11,799 nucleotides of DNA from Desulfobacterales bacterium CG23_combo_of_CG06-09_8_20_14_all_52_9 (GCA_002771315.1 PCSF01000049.1:23675-35473); one strand, 5' to 3'. Shown: positions 1 through 7,204, counted from the first letter of the stretch. A program made the numbers and translations. The notes: generated from the letters alone by a model not told the origin.

Positions 1-155
1 TCGACGTACGATAAGTACGCCTCATCACACGGGATTCGCGACGCCTTGAACTTGAACTTGAACTTTTTACTTTGCCATCTGATTTTCGACTTTTTACGAA
101 GGGCGGAAGATTTTCCGCCCCTCCTTTATGGTGATACTATTCTGGAAACGGGTCT
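1..155. other. non-coding left edge
   Basis: No supportable gene was found on either strand. The stretch holds three tandem copies of the hexamer CTTGAA (45-62), a small inverted repeat CGTAC/GTACG (5-9 and 15-19), and a hairpin at 101-120 described separately. A few-codon reading frame on the minus strand starting at 25 runs off the edge, but it has no ribosome binding site and cannot be called. The rest of the non-coding region, 156-393, is taken up by the operators, promoters and 5' leader of the TetR gene. Confidence 0.6.
101..120. terminator. perfect 8-bp hairpin, possible terminator
   Basis: GGGCGGAA (101-108), loop GATT, TTCCGCCC (113-120): a perfect GC-rich stem with a tetraloop. The downstream sequence is only moderately T-rich on the + strand (CTCCTTTA) and A-rich on the - strand, so it lacks a classic U-tract. 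It could end a gene lying left of the window. Alternatively it could act in the leader of a divergent minus-strand transcript, where it abuts an AAAGGAGG-like sequence (127 down to 120). The role is undecided. Confidence 0.4.
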
Positions 156-163
156 ATGACCGA
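156..163 (+). promoter_or_regulatory. extra operator half-site
   Basis: ATGACCGA at 156-163 repeats the first eight bases of the full operator that starts at 167, 11 bases away, about one helical turn. It has no matching right arm. It could allow an extra TetR dimer contact next to the left operator, or be a decayed operator. Confidence 0.35.
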
Positions 164-166
164 TTT

Positions 167-186
167 ATGACCGAGCGCTCAGTCAT
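167..186. promoter_or_regulatory. left TetR-type operator
   Basis: ATGACCGAGCGCTCAGTCAT is a near-palindrome; nine of ten base pairs match across the centre, the exception being C at position 6 against A at position 15. The TGAC...GTCA arms and the roughly 20-base size fit sites bound by TetR-family regulators of fatty-acid and acyl-CoA genes. An identical copy lies at 267-286. It sits just downstream of a minus-strand promoter-like motif (195-223), so here it could block divergent transcription. That the neighbouring TetR protein binds it is an inference from position and symmetry. Confidence 0.72.
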
Positions 187-194
187 ATTTTTAT

Positions 195-223
195 AACATA
201 TCCAATAGATGTGAACCTGTCAA
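195..223 (-). promoter_or_regulatory. possible divergent promoter (minus strand)
   Basis: Read on the minus strand, a perfect -35 TTGACA (223 down to 218) is followed after 17 bases by TATGTT (200 down to 195), four of six matches to TATAAT. Transcription would begin near 188 and run straight into the left operator. This gives that operator a reason to exist, and implies a co-regulated divergent gene left of the window. No such gene is visible in the 160 bases available, so the call is tentative. Confidence 0.35.
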
Positions 224-237
224 TACTCATTCCAGCC

Positions 238-266
238 TTGACAGGCCTACTTTGAAATGATAAATA
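238..266 (+). promoter_or_regulatory. promoter of the TetR-IcmF operon
   Basis: A perfect -35 TTGACA (238-243) is followed at 17 bases by TAAATA (261-266); a better-matching AATAAT (263-268) lies at 19 bases. Either choice puts the -10 against or inside the right operator at 267-286, the classic layout for repression by steric block. The 5' leader to the TetR start codon would be about 120 bases. Confidence 0.55.
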
Positions 267-286
267 ATGACCGAGCGCTCAGTCAT
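267..286. promoter_or_regulatory. right TetR-type operator
   Basis: Exact second copy of the 20-base near-palindrome at 167-186, centre-to-centre spacing 100 bases. It overlaps or touches the -10 and start region of the plus-strand promoter, so a bound repressor would shut down the TetR gene and the genes behind it. This makes autorepression likely. No further copy was seen in the intergenic gaps downstream, which fits a single regulated promoter for the cluster. Confidence 0.75.
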
Positions 287-393
287 AAATCGGCAGTTTA
301 AAGGATATAGACGCAGAAGCCGTTAAAAGCCTATCAGGGCGGCCGGGAAATTGAACCCTGAAAAGCCGGATTCATCGCCAAGGAGCCGGAAGT

Positions 394-1065
394 ATGTCGG
401 AAACCAAACCGGTTTCAGCAAAAGTGGTTCCCCCCAACGGGTCCGGAACGATTCCCACCCAGATTAAGAACCTTGAACTGGTTTTGCGCCGGCGTCGTCA
501 GATCGCTAACGCGGCCGTGGGGCTTTTCATCCAGAAGGGCTTCCACAAGACCACCACGCGGGAAATTGCCCGGATGGCCGGAGTTTCTATCGGATCCCTG
601 TACGAATATATTGCTTCCAAAGAGGATGTCCTTTATCTCGTGTGCAAATCGATTCATGAAGAAGTAGAGCACAGGGTGGCCGAAGCCATGAATCGAGGCG
701 GCAAGGGGAAGGAAACATTGATGGAGGTACTCCGGGAATATTTTTTAGTGTGTCACCGTATGAGCGATTTCATCCTGCTGATCTACCAGGAGACGCGGTC
801 GCTCCCCGCCCAGTGGCAAAAAAAAGTCCTGGAAAACGAGCTGAGGATCACCGGGATCTTTGTTGAAGTCCTCGCGCGACTGGCGGAAACCGGAGAAATC
901 CCGAAAATGGACGAGCGGTCTTTAGAAATCGCCGCCCACAATATTTCGGTTCTGGGGCATATGTGGACGTTTCGAAGGTGGTTTTTAGCCCGACACTATT
1001 CCATTGAAGAGTACATACAGTATCAGACCCGGTTTATTTTAAACCTTGTGGGCCGATCTGGCTGA
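394..1065 (+). CDS. TetR/AcrR-family transcriptional regulator
   Basis: A 223-residue one-component repressor. The N-terminal TetR DNA-binding domain spans about residues 33-85: a helix with AAVGLFIQKGF, then the helix-turn-helix (about 53-74) with TTTREIARMAGVSIGSLYEY, the family hallmark, followed by a SKEDVLYLV helix. The C-terminal 130 residues are a helical ligand and dimer domain with a WTFRRWFL segment (191-198); they do not identify the ligand. The start is fixed by AAGGAG at 380-385, 8 bases before ATG. The first 28 residues are a polar, proline-containing extension before the domain. As first gene of an acyl-CoA operon, behind two palindromic operators, it is probably an autorepressor released by an acyl-CoA such as isobutyryl- or butyryl-CoA. 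The DNA-binding family is certain; the ligand is inference. Confidence 0.93.
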   Translation: MSETKPVSAKVVPPNGSGTIPTQIKNLELVLRRRRQIANAAVGLFIQKGFHKTTTREIARMAGVSIGSLYEYIASKEDVLYLVCKSIHEEVEHRVAEAMNRGGKGKETLMEVLREYFLVCHRMSDFILLIYQETRSLPAQWQKKVLENELRITGIFVEVLARLAETGEIPKMDERSLEIAAHNISVLGHMWTFRRWFLARHYSIEEYIQYQTRFILNLVGRSG

Positions 1066-1128
1066 TAGATTTCAAAGACAGCGACTGAAACGCCGATATC
1101 GAACCGGCAACGGGATGCTGGAGGAAGC

Positions 1129-4100
1129 ATGAATCCGGAACTTGAACCGTACAGACCTCGACATTGCGTCCGGGTGATCACCGCGACTTCGCTTTTCGAC
1201 GGCCATGATGCATCCATTAATATCATGCGTCGGATCCTTCAGGATACGGGAGTGGAAGTCATCCATCTGGGGCATAACCGCTCCGTGGAAGAAATTGTGG
1301 ATGCAGCGGTGGAAGAAGACGCCCAGGGAATCGGTGTTTCAAGCTACCAGGGCGGCCACATCGAATTTTTCAAGTACCTCATTGATTTGCTCAGGGAAAG
1401 GGGAGCCTCTCATATCCGCGTGTTCGGGGGCGGCGGCGGCGTCATCGTTCCTCATGAAATCAAGGAGCTTGAGGCTTACGGAGTCGCCAAGATCTATCAC
1501 CCTGAAGACGGCGCGAAATGGGGGCTTCAGGGGATCATTAACCATATGGTCAAAAGCATCGATTTTCCCACGGTGAAAGACGAGCCTTTTGATTTTGCTC
1601 GGTTGTCTCCGGAAAACAAGGGGGTGACGGCAAACCTGATTTCGACCGTAGAACAGGCTCGGGCGGCAGGAAACGGGCGACTGGCTGAGCTGAAAGAGCG
1701 AATGAAAGAGCGGATCGGCACCCGCGCGGTCCCGGTTATTGGAGTCACCGGAACAGGAGGTGCGGGCAAATCATCTTTGACCGATGAGGTGATCTTGAGG
1801 CTGCTTCTGGATGTGCCGGAAGTCACTATGGCCGTCATCAGCTGCGATCCGAGCCGTCGAAAGACAGGCGGCGCCTTGCTGGGAGACCGAATCCGTATGA
1901 ACGCCATCGGAAATCCCAGGGTATATATGCGAAGCTTGGCCACTCGCCGCTCCTTCACCGAGATCCCGGAGGTGCTTCCCGAAGCCATCGATGCGGTCAA
2001 AGCGGCGGGGTATGATATGGTCATCGTGGAAACTGCGGGAATCGGGCAGGGAGATTCCAGAATCGTGGATCTGGTGAATTTATCTCTTTATGTCATGACG
2101 GCGGAATTCGGAGCGGCCACTCAGTTGGAAAAGATCGATATGCTCGATTTTGCAGACCTGGTGGCGGTCAATAAGTTCGAAAAAAGAGGGGGTGAGGATG
2201 CGGTCCGGGACGTCCGCAAGCAGGTTCAGCGGAATCGGAAAGCCTGGAATGTTCTTCCGGAAGAGATGCCGGTTTTTGGAACCATCGCGTCCAAGTTCAA
2301 CGATGACGGAGTGACTGCTTTGTATCATGCCATTCTCGATGGTATTGCCGAAAAAACCGGAATTGTTTTTAAATCAAAGCTTCCCAGACCCATCGCCAAA
2401 ACCTCCACCTCCAAGACCGTCATCATTCCTCCGGAACGGACCCGCTATTTAAGCGAGATCGCCGATACGGTGCGAGCCTATCACTCCGAAACCCGGGAGC
2501 AGGCCCAAGCGTTGCGAAGCCACTGGCACCTCAAGGAAACGGCAGCGGCCTTTGAGCGCAGGACTCAGGATGCCGAAACTTCCGCGTTGCTTTCACAGTT
2601 GAAAGAGGAAATCGCCAAGGTTGAAAAACGTCTTAAAGAAGAGACCCAGGGGCTGATTTTAGACTGGGAAACCATCCGCGAGACTTACCGAAAGGATGAC
2701 CTTGTCTACGAAGTCCGGAATCGGAAGATTCGGGTGCCTCTCTACACCCGGTCGTTGAGCCATCAGAAAATACCCAAGATTTGCCTGCCCCGATTCGAAG
2801 ACCCGGGTGAAATCTATCGATGGCTCAGGGAAGAGAATGTACCCGGCCGGTTTCCTTACACCTCCGGTGTTTTCCCGCTGAAGCGGACGGACGAGGATCC
2901 GACGCGGATGTTCGCAGGGGAAGGAGACCCGGCGCGAACGAACCAACGGTTTAAGCTCCTGTCGGCGGCCTACGAAGCCAAGCGCTTATCCACGGCCTTC
3001 GACTCGGTGACTCTTTATGGGTTCGATCCGGAGACGCGACCCGACGTATACGGCAAGGTGGGGACATCGGGGGTTTCCATATGCACGCTGGATGATGTGA
3101 AGGTACTCTATTCGGGATTCGACCTGATCGCCCCCAACACTTCCGTATCCATGACCATCAATGGACCGGCGCCCATGATGCTGGCCATGTTCTTTAACGC
3201 GGCCATCGATCAGCAGGTGGATAGATTCACCGCCGAATCGGGAAGGCCGCCTGCGGCGGCGGAGCGTGAAGCAATTCATCGTGCCGTTCTCTCCAGCGTG
3301 CGGGGAACGGTGCAGGCGGACATCCTCAAGGAAGATCAGGGACAAAACACCTGCATCTTTTCCATTGAGTTTGCCCTGAAGATGATGGGAGACATCCAGG
3401 AATATTTCATTGAAAACGGAATCCGCAATTTCTATTCCGTGTCGATATCCGGGTATCATATCGCGGAAGCCGGGGCCAATCCGATCACGCAGCTCGCCCT
3501 TACCCTGGCCAATGGATTCACCTATGTGGAGTATTATCTTTCCAGAGGAATGCCGGTGGATAGCTTTGCTCCAAACCTTTCCTTCTTCTTTTCCAACGGC
3601 ATGGAGGCGGAGTACACCGTCATCGGTCGGGTGGCCCGTCGCATCTGGGCCATCGCCATGAAACACAAGTACAGCGGCTCCGACCGTTCCCAGATGCTCA
3701 AGTACCATATCCAGACCTCGGGGCGGTCCCTGCACAGCCAGGAAATTCAGTTCAATGACATCCGAACCACCTTGCAGGCCTTGTGCGCCATTTACGACAA
3801 CTGCAACAGCCTCCATACCAATGCTTTCGATGAGGCGATTACCACCCCGAGCCGGGAGTCGGTGCGACGGGCGCTGGCGATTCAACTGATCATCAACCGG
3901 GAGTGGGGACTGACAAAAAACGAAAATATGAACCAAGGCAGTTTCATTGTGGAGGAACTGACCCGGTTGGTGGAAGAGGCCGTATTGCTAGAATTTGATC
4001 GGATCTCGGAGCGGGGCGGAGTCCTGGGAGCCATGGAGACCGGGTATCAGCGGAGCAAGATCCAGGAAGAATCCCTTCACTACGAAAAGCTTAAGCACAC

Positions 4101-4407
4101 GGGGGAGCTGCCCATCATCGGCGTCAACACGTTCCGGGATCCGGATGCCGATTTGGAACAGCTTAGTGAAAATCTGGAGCTGTCGAGAGCTACGGATGCG
4201 GAAAAACAGTCGCAGTTAAAACGGGTTGCCGATTTTCGGAAACGAAACGAGGCCGAAGCACCGGTTGCCCTGAAGCGTCTTCAGGATACCGCGCTTTCCG
4301 GAAAGAATATTTTTGCGGAGCTGATGCAAACCGTCCGCAGCTGCACCCTGGGCCAAATCACCCGGGCCTTATATGATGTCGGCGGTAGATATCGGCGGAG
4401 TATGTAA
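1129..4407 (+). CDS. icmF: fused isobutyryl-CoA mutase (IcmF)
   Basis: A 1092-residue cytoplasmic enzyme interconverting isobutyryl-CoA and n-butyryl-CoA with adenosylcobalamin; IcmF proteins are about this long. Domain order is diagnostic. (1) B12-binding domain, about 12-140, with DGHDAS (24-29, cobalt-ligand His26) and a Gly-rich GGGGG (100-104). (2) MeaI-type G-protein chaperone, about 198-415, with P-loop GTGGAGKS (208-215), ETAGIGQGD (301-309) and base-recognition NKFE (348-351). (3) A linker, then the acyl-CoA-binding TIM-barrel domain, about 530-1090. Aligning by motif, the residues that are Tyr89 and Arg207 in methylmalonyl-CoA mutase are Phe595 (RMFAGE) and Gln739 (DQGQN), the pair described for isobutyryl-CoA mutases, so methylmalonyl-CoA is unlikely as substrate. 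GGAGGA at 1120-1125 precedes the ATG. The chaperone domain uses GTP to gate cofactor loading and repair. Family call very sure; substrate from residue logic. Confidence 0.96.
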   Translation: MNPELEPYRPRHCVRVITATSLFDGHDASINIMRRILQDTGVEVIHLGHNRSVEEIVDAAVEEDAQGIGVSSYQGGHIEFFKYLIDLLRERGASHIRVFGGGGGVIVPHEIKELEAYGVAKIYHPEDGAKWGLQGIINHMVKSIDFPTVKDEPFDFARLSPENKGVTANLISTVEQARAAGNGRLAELKERMKERIGTRAVPVIGVTGTGGAGKSSLTDEVILRLLLDVPEVTMAVISCDPSRRKTGGALLGDRIRMNAIGNPRVYMRSLATRRSFTEIPEVLPEAIDAVKAAGYDMVIVETAGIGQGDSRIVDLVNLSLYVMTAEFGAATQLEKIDMLDFADLVAVNKFEKRGGEDAVRDVRKQVQRNRKAWNVLPEEMPVFGTIASKFNDDGVTALYHAILDGIAEKTGIVFKSKLPRPIAKTSTSKTVIIPPERTRYLSEIADTVRAYHSETREQAQALRSHWHLKETAAAFERRTQDAETSALLSQLKEEIAKVEKRLKEETQGLILDWETIRETYRKDDLVYEVRNRKIRVPLYTRSLSHQKIPKICLPRFEDPGEIYRWLREENVPGRFPYTSGVFPLKRTDEDPTRMFAGEGDPARTNQRFKLLSAAYEAKRLSTAFDSVTLYGFDPETRPDVYGKVGTSGVSICTLDDVKVLYSGFDLIAPNTSVSMTINGPAPMMLAMFFNAAIDQQVDRFTAESGRPPAAAEREAIHRAVLSSVRGTVQADILKEDQGQNTCIFSIEFALKMMGDIQEYFIENGIRNFYSVSISGYHIAEAGANPITQLALTLANGFTYVEYYLSRGMPVDSFAPNLSFFFSNGMEAEYTVIGRVARRIWAIAMKHKYSGSDRSQMLKYHIQTSGRSLHSQEIQFNDIRTTLQALCAIYDNCNSLHTNAFDEAITTPSRESVRRALAIQLIINREWGLTKNENMNQGSFIVEELTRLVEEAVLLEFDRISERGGVLGAMETGYQRSKIQEESLHYEKLKHTGELPIIGVNTFRDPDADLEQLSENLELSRATDAEKQSQLKRVADFRKRNEAEAPVALKRLQDTALSGKNIFAELMQTVRSCTLGQITRALYDVGGRYRRSM

Positions 4408-4464
4408 CCTGAAAGAATCAGATACCCGCAGGGTACCCATCGACCAAACAAAGGAGAGAATCGC

Positions 4465-5646
4465 ATGCGTGAAGCGGCCATTGTCAGTGCAGTTCGAACC
4501 CCGTTGGGAAGCTTTAACGGGTCTCTAGGAAATGTTGGAGCCACAGATCTGGGAGCCGTCGTGATCGAAGAGGCGATTCGGCGGGCCGGGATCGAAAAAC
4601 GGGATGTCAACGAAGTCATCATGGGTCAGGTCCTTCCATGCGGATACGGCCAGAATCCGGCTAAGCAGGCATCAGTAAAGGCGGGGATGCCCTGGGAAGC
4701 CGAGTGCATCACCGTCAATAAGGTCTGCGGGTCTAGCCTCAAGTCCGTGATGCTGGCGGCCCAGGCCATTGCGGTGGGGGATGCCGATGTGGTAGTGGCC
4801 GGCGGCATGGAAAATATGAGCATGGCCCCGTATTTCCTCAAAAAGGCCCGTTTTGGATACCGGATGGGTGACAATGTCGTGGAAGACCACATGGTCCATG
4901 ACGGGTTATGGGATATCGTCAACGACTTTCATATGGGGATCTCCAATGAGCTTTGTTCTGAAAAATACCGCGTGACCCGGGAAGACCAGGACCGGTATGC
5001 GGCCGAGTCGTATCGCAGGGCGTTGGATGCGAAGGAAAAGGGTCGATTCAGAGATGAAATCGTGCCGGTTCAGATTAAAGGAAAAAAACGACAGAGCATC
5101 TTTTTTGAAGAGGATGAATGCCCCCGGGAAACCCCCTACGATGTCCTGGCCAAGATGCGTCCCGCCTTCAAGACCGACGGCCTGACTACCGTGGGAAACG
5201 CCTCCATCATCAGCGATGGCGCGGCGGCCGCGGTGGTCATGGCCCGGGAGAAGGCGGAGTCCATGGGGTGCACGATCATGGCCTCTGTCGGAGCCCAGGC
5301 TTCCTTTGGGGTTGACATGAAATATGTCCTGGTGGCCCCCATCTGGGCCATCCCCAAGTGTCTCAAAAAAGAAGGGATCGGCATCGGCGATGTAGACCTG
5401 TTCGAGGTCAACGAAGCGTTTTCCGGCTCAACCGTGGCCGTCTTGAGGGAGCTGGGGCTCGATTTCTCCAAGGTCAACGTGAACGGAGGAAGCGTTTCTC
5501 TGGGGCATCCCATCGGTGCCAGTGGATGCCGGGTCCTCGTAACACTCCTTTATGAAATGCAGCGGTCCCAAAAACGCATTGGCCTCGCCAGCCTTTGCCT
5601 GGGCGGCGGAGAGGCTGTGGCGATGGTGGTGAAACGGGTGGGGTAA
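4465..5646 (+). CDS. thiolase (acetyl-CoA acetyltransferase type)
   Basis: A 393-residue thiolase, the standard length for the degradative/biosynthetic family, which cleaves acetoacetyl-CoA (or a longer 3-ketoacyl-CoA) with CoA to acetyl-CoA, or condenses in reverse. The catalytic set is complete: nucleophile Cys88 in NKVCGSS, VNEAF with Asn316, His348 in GHPIGASG, and Cys378 in CLGGG. AGGAG (4452-4456) precedes the ATG. It starts 57 bases after icmF and ends 26 bases before the dehydrogenase gene, so it is very likely co-transcribed. One divergent patch lies at about 285-298: the usual GxGPxPA motif near the acyl pocket reads VLVAPIWAIP, so chain-length preference may differ from textbook acetoacetyl-CoA thiolases. 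Enzyme class is secure; acetoacetyl-CoA as substrate is inferred from neighbours. Confidence 0.92.
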   Translation: MREAAIVSAVRTPLGSFNGSLGNVGATDLGAVVIEEAIRRAGIEKRDVNEVIMGQVLPCGYGQNPAKQASVKAGMPWEAECITVNKVCGSSLKSVMLAAQAIAVGDADVVVAGGMENMSMAPYFLKKARFGYRMGDNVVEDHMVHDGLWDIVNDFHMGISNELCSEKYRVTREDQDRYAAESYRRALDAKEKGRFRDEIVPVQIKGKKRQSIFFEEDECPRETPYDVLAKMRPAFKTDGLTTVGNASIISDGAAAAVVMAREKAESMGCTIMASVGAQASFGVDMKYVLVAPIWAIPKCLKKEGIGIGDVDLFEVNEAFSGSTVAVLRELGLDFSKVNVNGGSVSLGHPIGASGCRVLVTLLYEMQRSQKRIGLASLCLGGGEAVAMVVKRVG

Positions 5647-5660
5647 CAAACTCGATGAAG

Positions 5661-5667
5661 AAGGAGA
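5661..5667 (+). promoter_or_regulatory. ribosome binding site deciding the dehydrogenase start
   Basis: AAGGAGA lies 5 bases before the ATG at 5673, which begins MEIKTF and leads straight into the Rossmann strand. Two upstream in-frame ATGs (5595, inside the thiolase gene, and 5655) have no such site. The 5673 start also gives the usual family length. Confidence 0.75.
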
Positions 5668-5672
5668 AGATC

Positions 5673-6524
5673 ATGGAGATCAAAACCTTTTGTGTGGTGG
5701 GTTCCGGGCAGATGGGGAGCGGAATCGCCCAGGTGGCGGCGGTCAGCGGACTTCAGGTGATCATGACGGATATCCGCCAGGAATTTATCGATCGGGGAAT
5801 GGGCGCCATCCGGCGCTTCCTTTCAAAAAGCGTTGAAAAGGGAAAGCTTCTCTCAGATGAAATGGACGCCATCATCGGCCGCATCCGGACCTCCACCGAT
5901 ATCCAGGCGGCTGGTGAAGCCGATTTTGTGGTGGAAGCGGCGACGGAGCACGAATCAATCAAATTTAACATCTTCCAGGATCTCGATGCTGCCTGCCCGT
6001 CTCATGCGATCCTTGCCACGAATACCTCATCGATTCCCATCGGACGCATCGCCGCCAAGACGAAGAGACCCGAGAAGGTCATCGGTATGCATTTCATGAA
6101 TCCGGTTCCCATCATGAAGCTGGTGGAAGTGATCCCCGCCATCACGACTTCTGAAGAGACCCTGAAGACGACCTGGGATTTGGCCATTAAATTCAGGAAG
6201 ACACCGGCGAAAGCCGAGGACTACCCCGGGTTCATCGCCAACCGGATCCTGATGCCCATGATCAACGAGGCGATCTTCTGCCTGTATCATGGTGTGGGGA
6301 CCCGGGAGGACATCGATACGGTGATGAAGCTGGGAATGAACCATCCCATGGGCCCGTTGGCGCTGGCCGATCTGATCGGACTGGATACATGTCTGGCCAT
6401 CATGGAGACGCTTTATGCGGGATTGGGTGATTCCAAATACCGGCCATGCCCGCTTTTAAGAAGGTATGTGGAGGCCGGCTGGCTGGGAAAGAAGAGCGGG
6501 CGCGGCTTTTACGAGTACGCCTGA
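5673..6524 (+). CDS. hbd: 3-hydroxybutyryl-CoA dehydrogenase
   Basis: A 283-residue NAD(P)-dependent 3-hydroxyacyl-CoA dehydrogenase, matching the roughly 282-residue stand-alone form that oxidises (S)-3-hydroxybutyryl-CoA to acetoacetyl-CoA or runs in reverse. The N-terminal Rossmann domain has GSGQMG (10-15) and an acidic Asp33 at the end of the second strand, which favours NAD over NADP. The catalytic residues are all present: Ser119 (NTSS), His140 and Glu152 (HFMNPVPIM...VEV), and Asn190 (GFIANR). The C-terminal helical domain, with NHPMGPLALADLIGLD and the closing KSGRGFYEY, is complete. It is not fused to an enoyl-CoA hydratase, unlike FadB-type proteins, so the hydration step must be supplied elsewhere. 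Position between the thiolase and the second regulator supports a butyryl-level beta-oxidation role. Confidence 0.95.
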   Translation: MEIKTFCVVGSGQMGSGIAQVAAVSGLQVIMTDIRQEFIDRGMGAIRRFLSKSVEKGKLLSDEMDAIIGRIRTSTDIQAAGEADFVVEAATEHESIKFNIFQDLDAACPSHAILATNTSSIPIGRIAAKTKRPEKVIGMHFMNPVPIMKLVEVIPAITTSEETLKTTWDLAIKFRKTPAKAEDYPGFIANRILMPMINEAIFCLYHGVGTREDIDTVMKLGMNHPMGPLALADLIGLDTCLAIMETLYAGLGDSKYRPCPLLRRYVEAGWLGKKSGRGFYEYA

Positions 6525-6581
6525 TTTTTGAAACGCCGCAAAAAAAATGTAAACCCGTTCAAAACAGGATGAGGAGGCAGC

Positions 6582-7133
6582 ATGCCTAAAAAGAAAGCCG
6601 ATACTTCAGCGAGCATCGGAGAAAAGATCAAGGAAATCCGATCCCAAAAAAAGATGACCCATGATCGGCTGGCCAACGAAACCGGGTTTTCCATCGACTA
6701 TCTTAAGAAAGTCGAATCCGGAAAGATCACGCCGCCGGTAGGAACCCTGCTGACCATCGCCCGGGCTCTGGAAATCGATTGCGGATTTTTTTTAAGACAA
6801 CAGGAATCGACGCTGAAGAAGCGGATCAAGGCCTACACTACGCGTACGGACAACTATGCCTACACGACCCTGACGCCGGGTGCGGAAAACAAGCATCTCA
6901 AAGCCTTTCGAATCATTGTCGAACCCATGCAGGCCCATAAAGGGGTGGGCTACCAGCATGAAGGAGAGGAGTTCGTGTATGTCCTGTCCGGCAAGATGGA
7001 GGTCAGTGTGGGAGAGCACATCAATATCCTGGGAAAGGATGAATCGCTCCATTTCAATTCCGCGATCCGGCACAACTTAAGAAACATCGGGAAGGAACAG
7101 GCAGAGCTTTTAGTGGTCATCTACAACCCCTGA
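6582..7133 (+). CDS. XRE-family regulator with cupin sensor domain
   Basis: A 183-residue one-component regulator. Residues 12-66 are a Cro/C1-type helix-turn-helix: IGEKIKEIRSQKKMTHDRLA, then TGFSIDYLKKVESGKITPPV as turn and recognition helix. After a short linker, about 105-181 is a small cupin beta-barrel with HEGEEFVYVLSGKMEV and a later RHNLRN. Candidate metal or ligand residues are His126, Glu130 and His164; the first His of the usual HxH is Tyr124, so metal binding may be weak or absent. GAGGAGG (6571-6577) precedes the ATG. It lies 57 bases after hbd and 71 bases before the acyl-CoA dehydrogenase, so the operon seems to contain a second regulator. Such proteins sense small molecules through the cupin; target and ligand are unknown here. 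Confidence 0.9.
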   Translation: MPKKKADTSASIGEKIKEIRSQKKMTHDRLANETGFSIDYLKKVESGKITPPVGTLLTIARALEIDCGFFLRQQESTLKKRIKAYTTRTDNYAYTTLTPGAENKHLKAFRIIVEPMQAHKGVGYQHEGEEFVYVLSGKMEVSVGEHINILGKDESLHFNSAIRHNLRNIGKEQAELLVVIYNP

Positions 7134-7192
7134 AGGGCTTGCGAAGGCGGCAATGGGTAGATGGCAAAAATCCGGTAGGGACAGCATACACT

Positions 7193-7197
7193 AAGGA
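7193..7197 (+). promoter_or_regulatory. ribosome binding site deciding the acyl-CoA dehydrogenase start
   Basis: AAGGA, followed by a purine-rich GGGGAG, lies before the ATG at 7205. The frame is open back to a TTG at 7139, but that 22-residue extension is Arg/Gly-rich, has no good site and is not part of the acyl-CoA dehydrogenase fold. The 7205 start gives the normal MVSKLTDEQ opening. Confidence 0.65.
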
Positions 7198-7204
7198 TGG
7201 GGAG

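Noticed and set aside
2986..3936. Long open frame of 316 codons on the minus strand opposite icmF
   Set aside because: It lies wholly inside the conserved mutase domain, has no recognisable family or ribosome site, and its His/Gly-rich composition is what the codon pattern of the sense gene produces in antisense.
4423..4435. Small hairpin TACCC/GGGTA between icmF and the thiolase
   Set aside because: A 5-bp stem with a 3-base loop and no T-tract; unlikely to terminate or regulate.
5595..5672. Upstream extension of the 3-hydroxybutyryl-CoA dehydrogenase overlapping the thiolase
   Set aside because: The Gly/Arg-rich extension is a shifted reading of the thiolase C-terminus; the ATG at 5673 has the ribosome site and gives the family length.
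6528..6556. Promoter before the XRE-cupin gene (TTGAAA at 6528)
   Set aside because: No acceptable -10 at 16-18 bases; the gene is more simply read from the operon promoter.
7139..7204. Acyl-CoA dehydrogenase start at TTG 7139
   Set aside because: No ribosome site and no family-like residues before MVSKLTDEQ at 7205.
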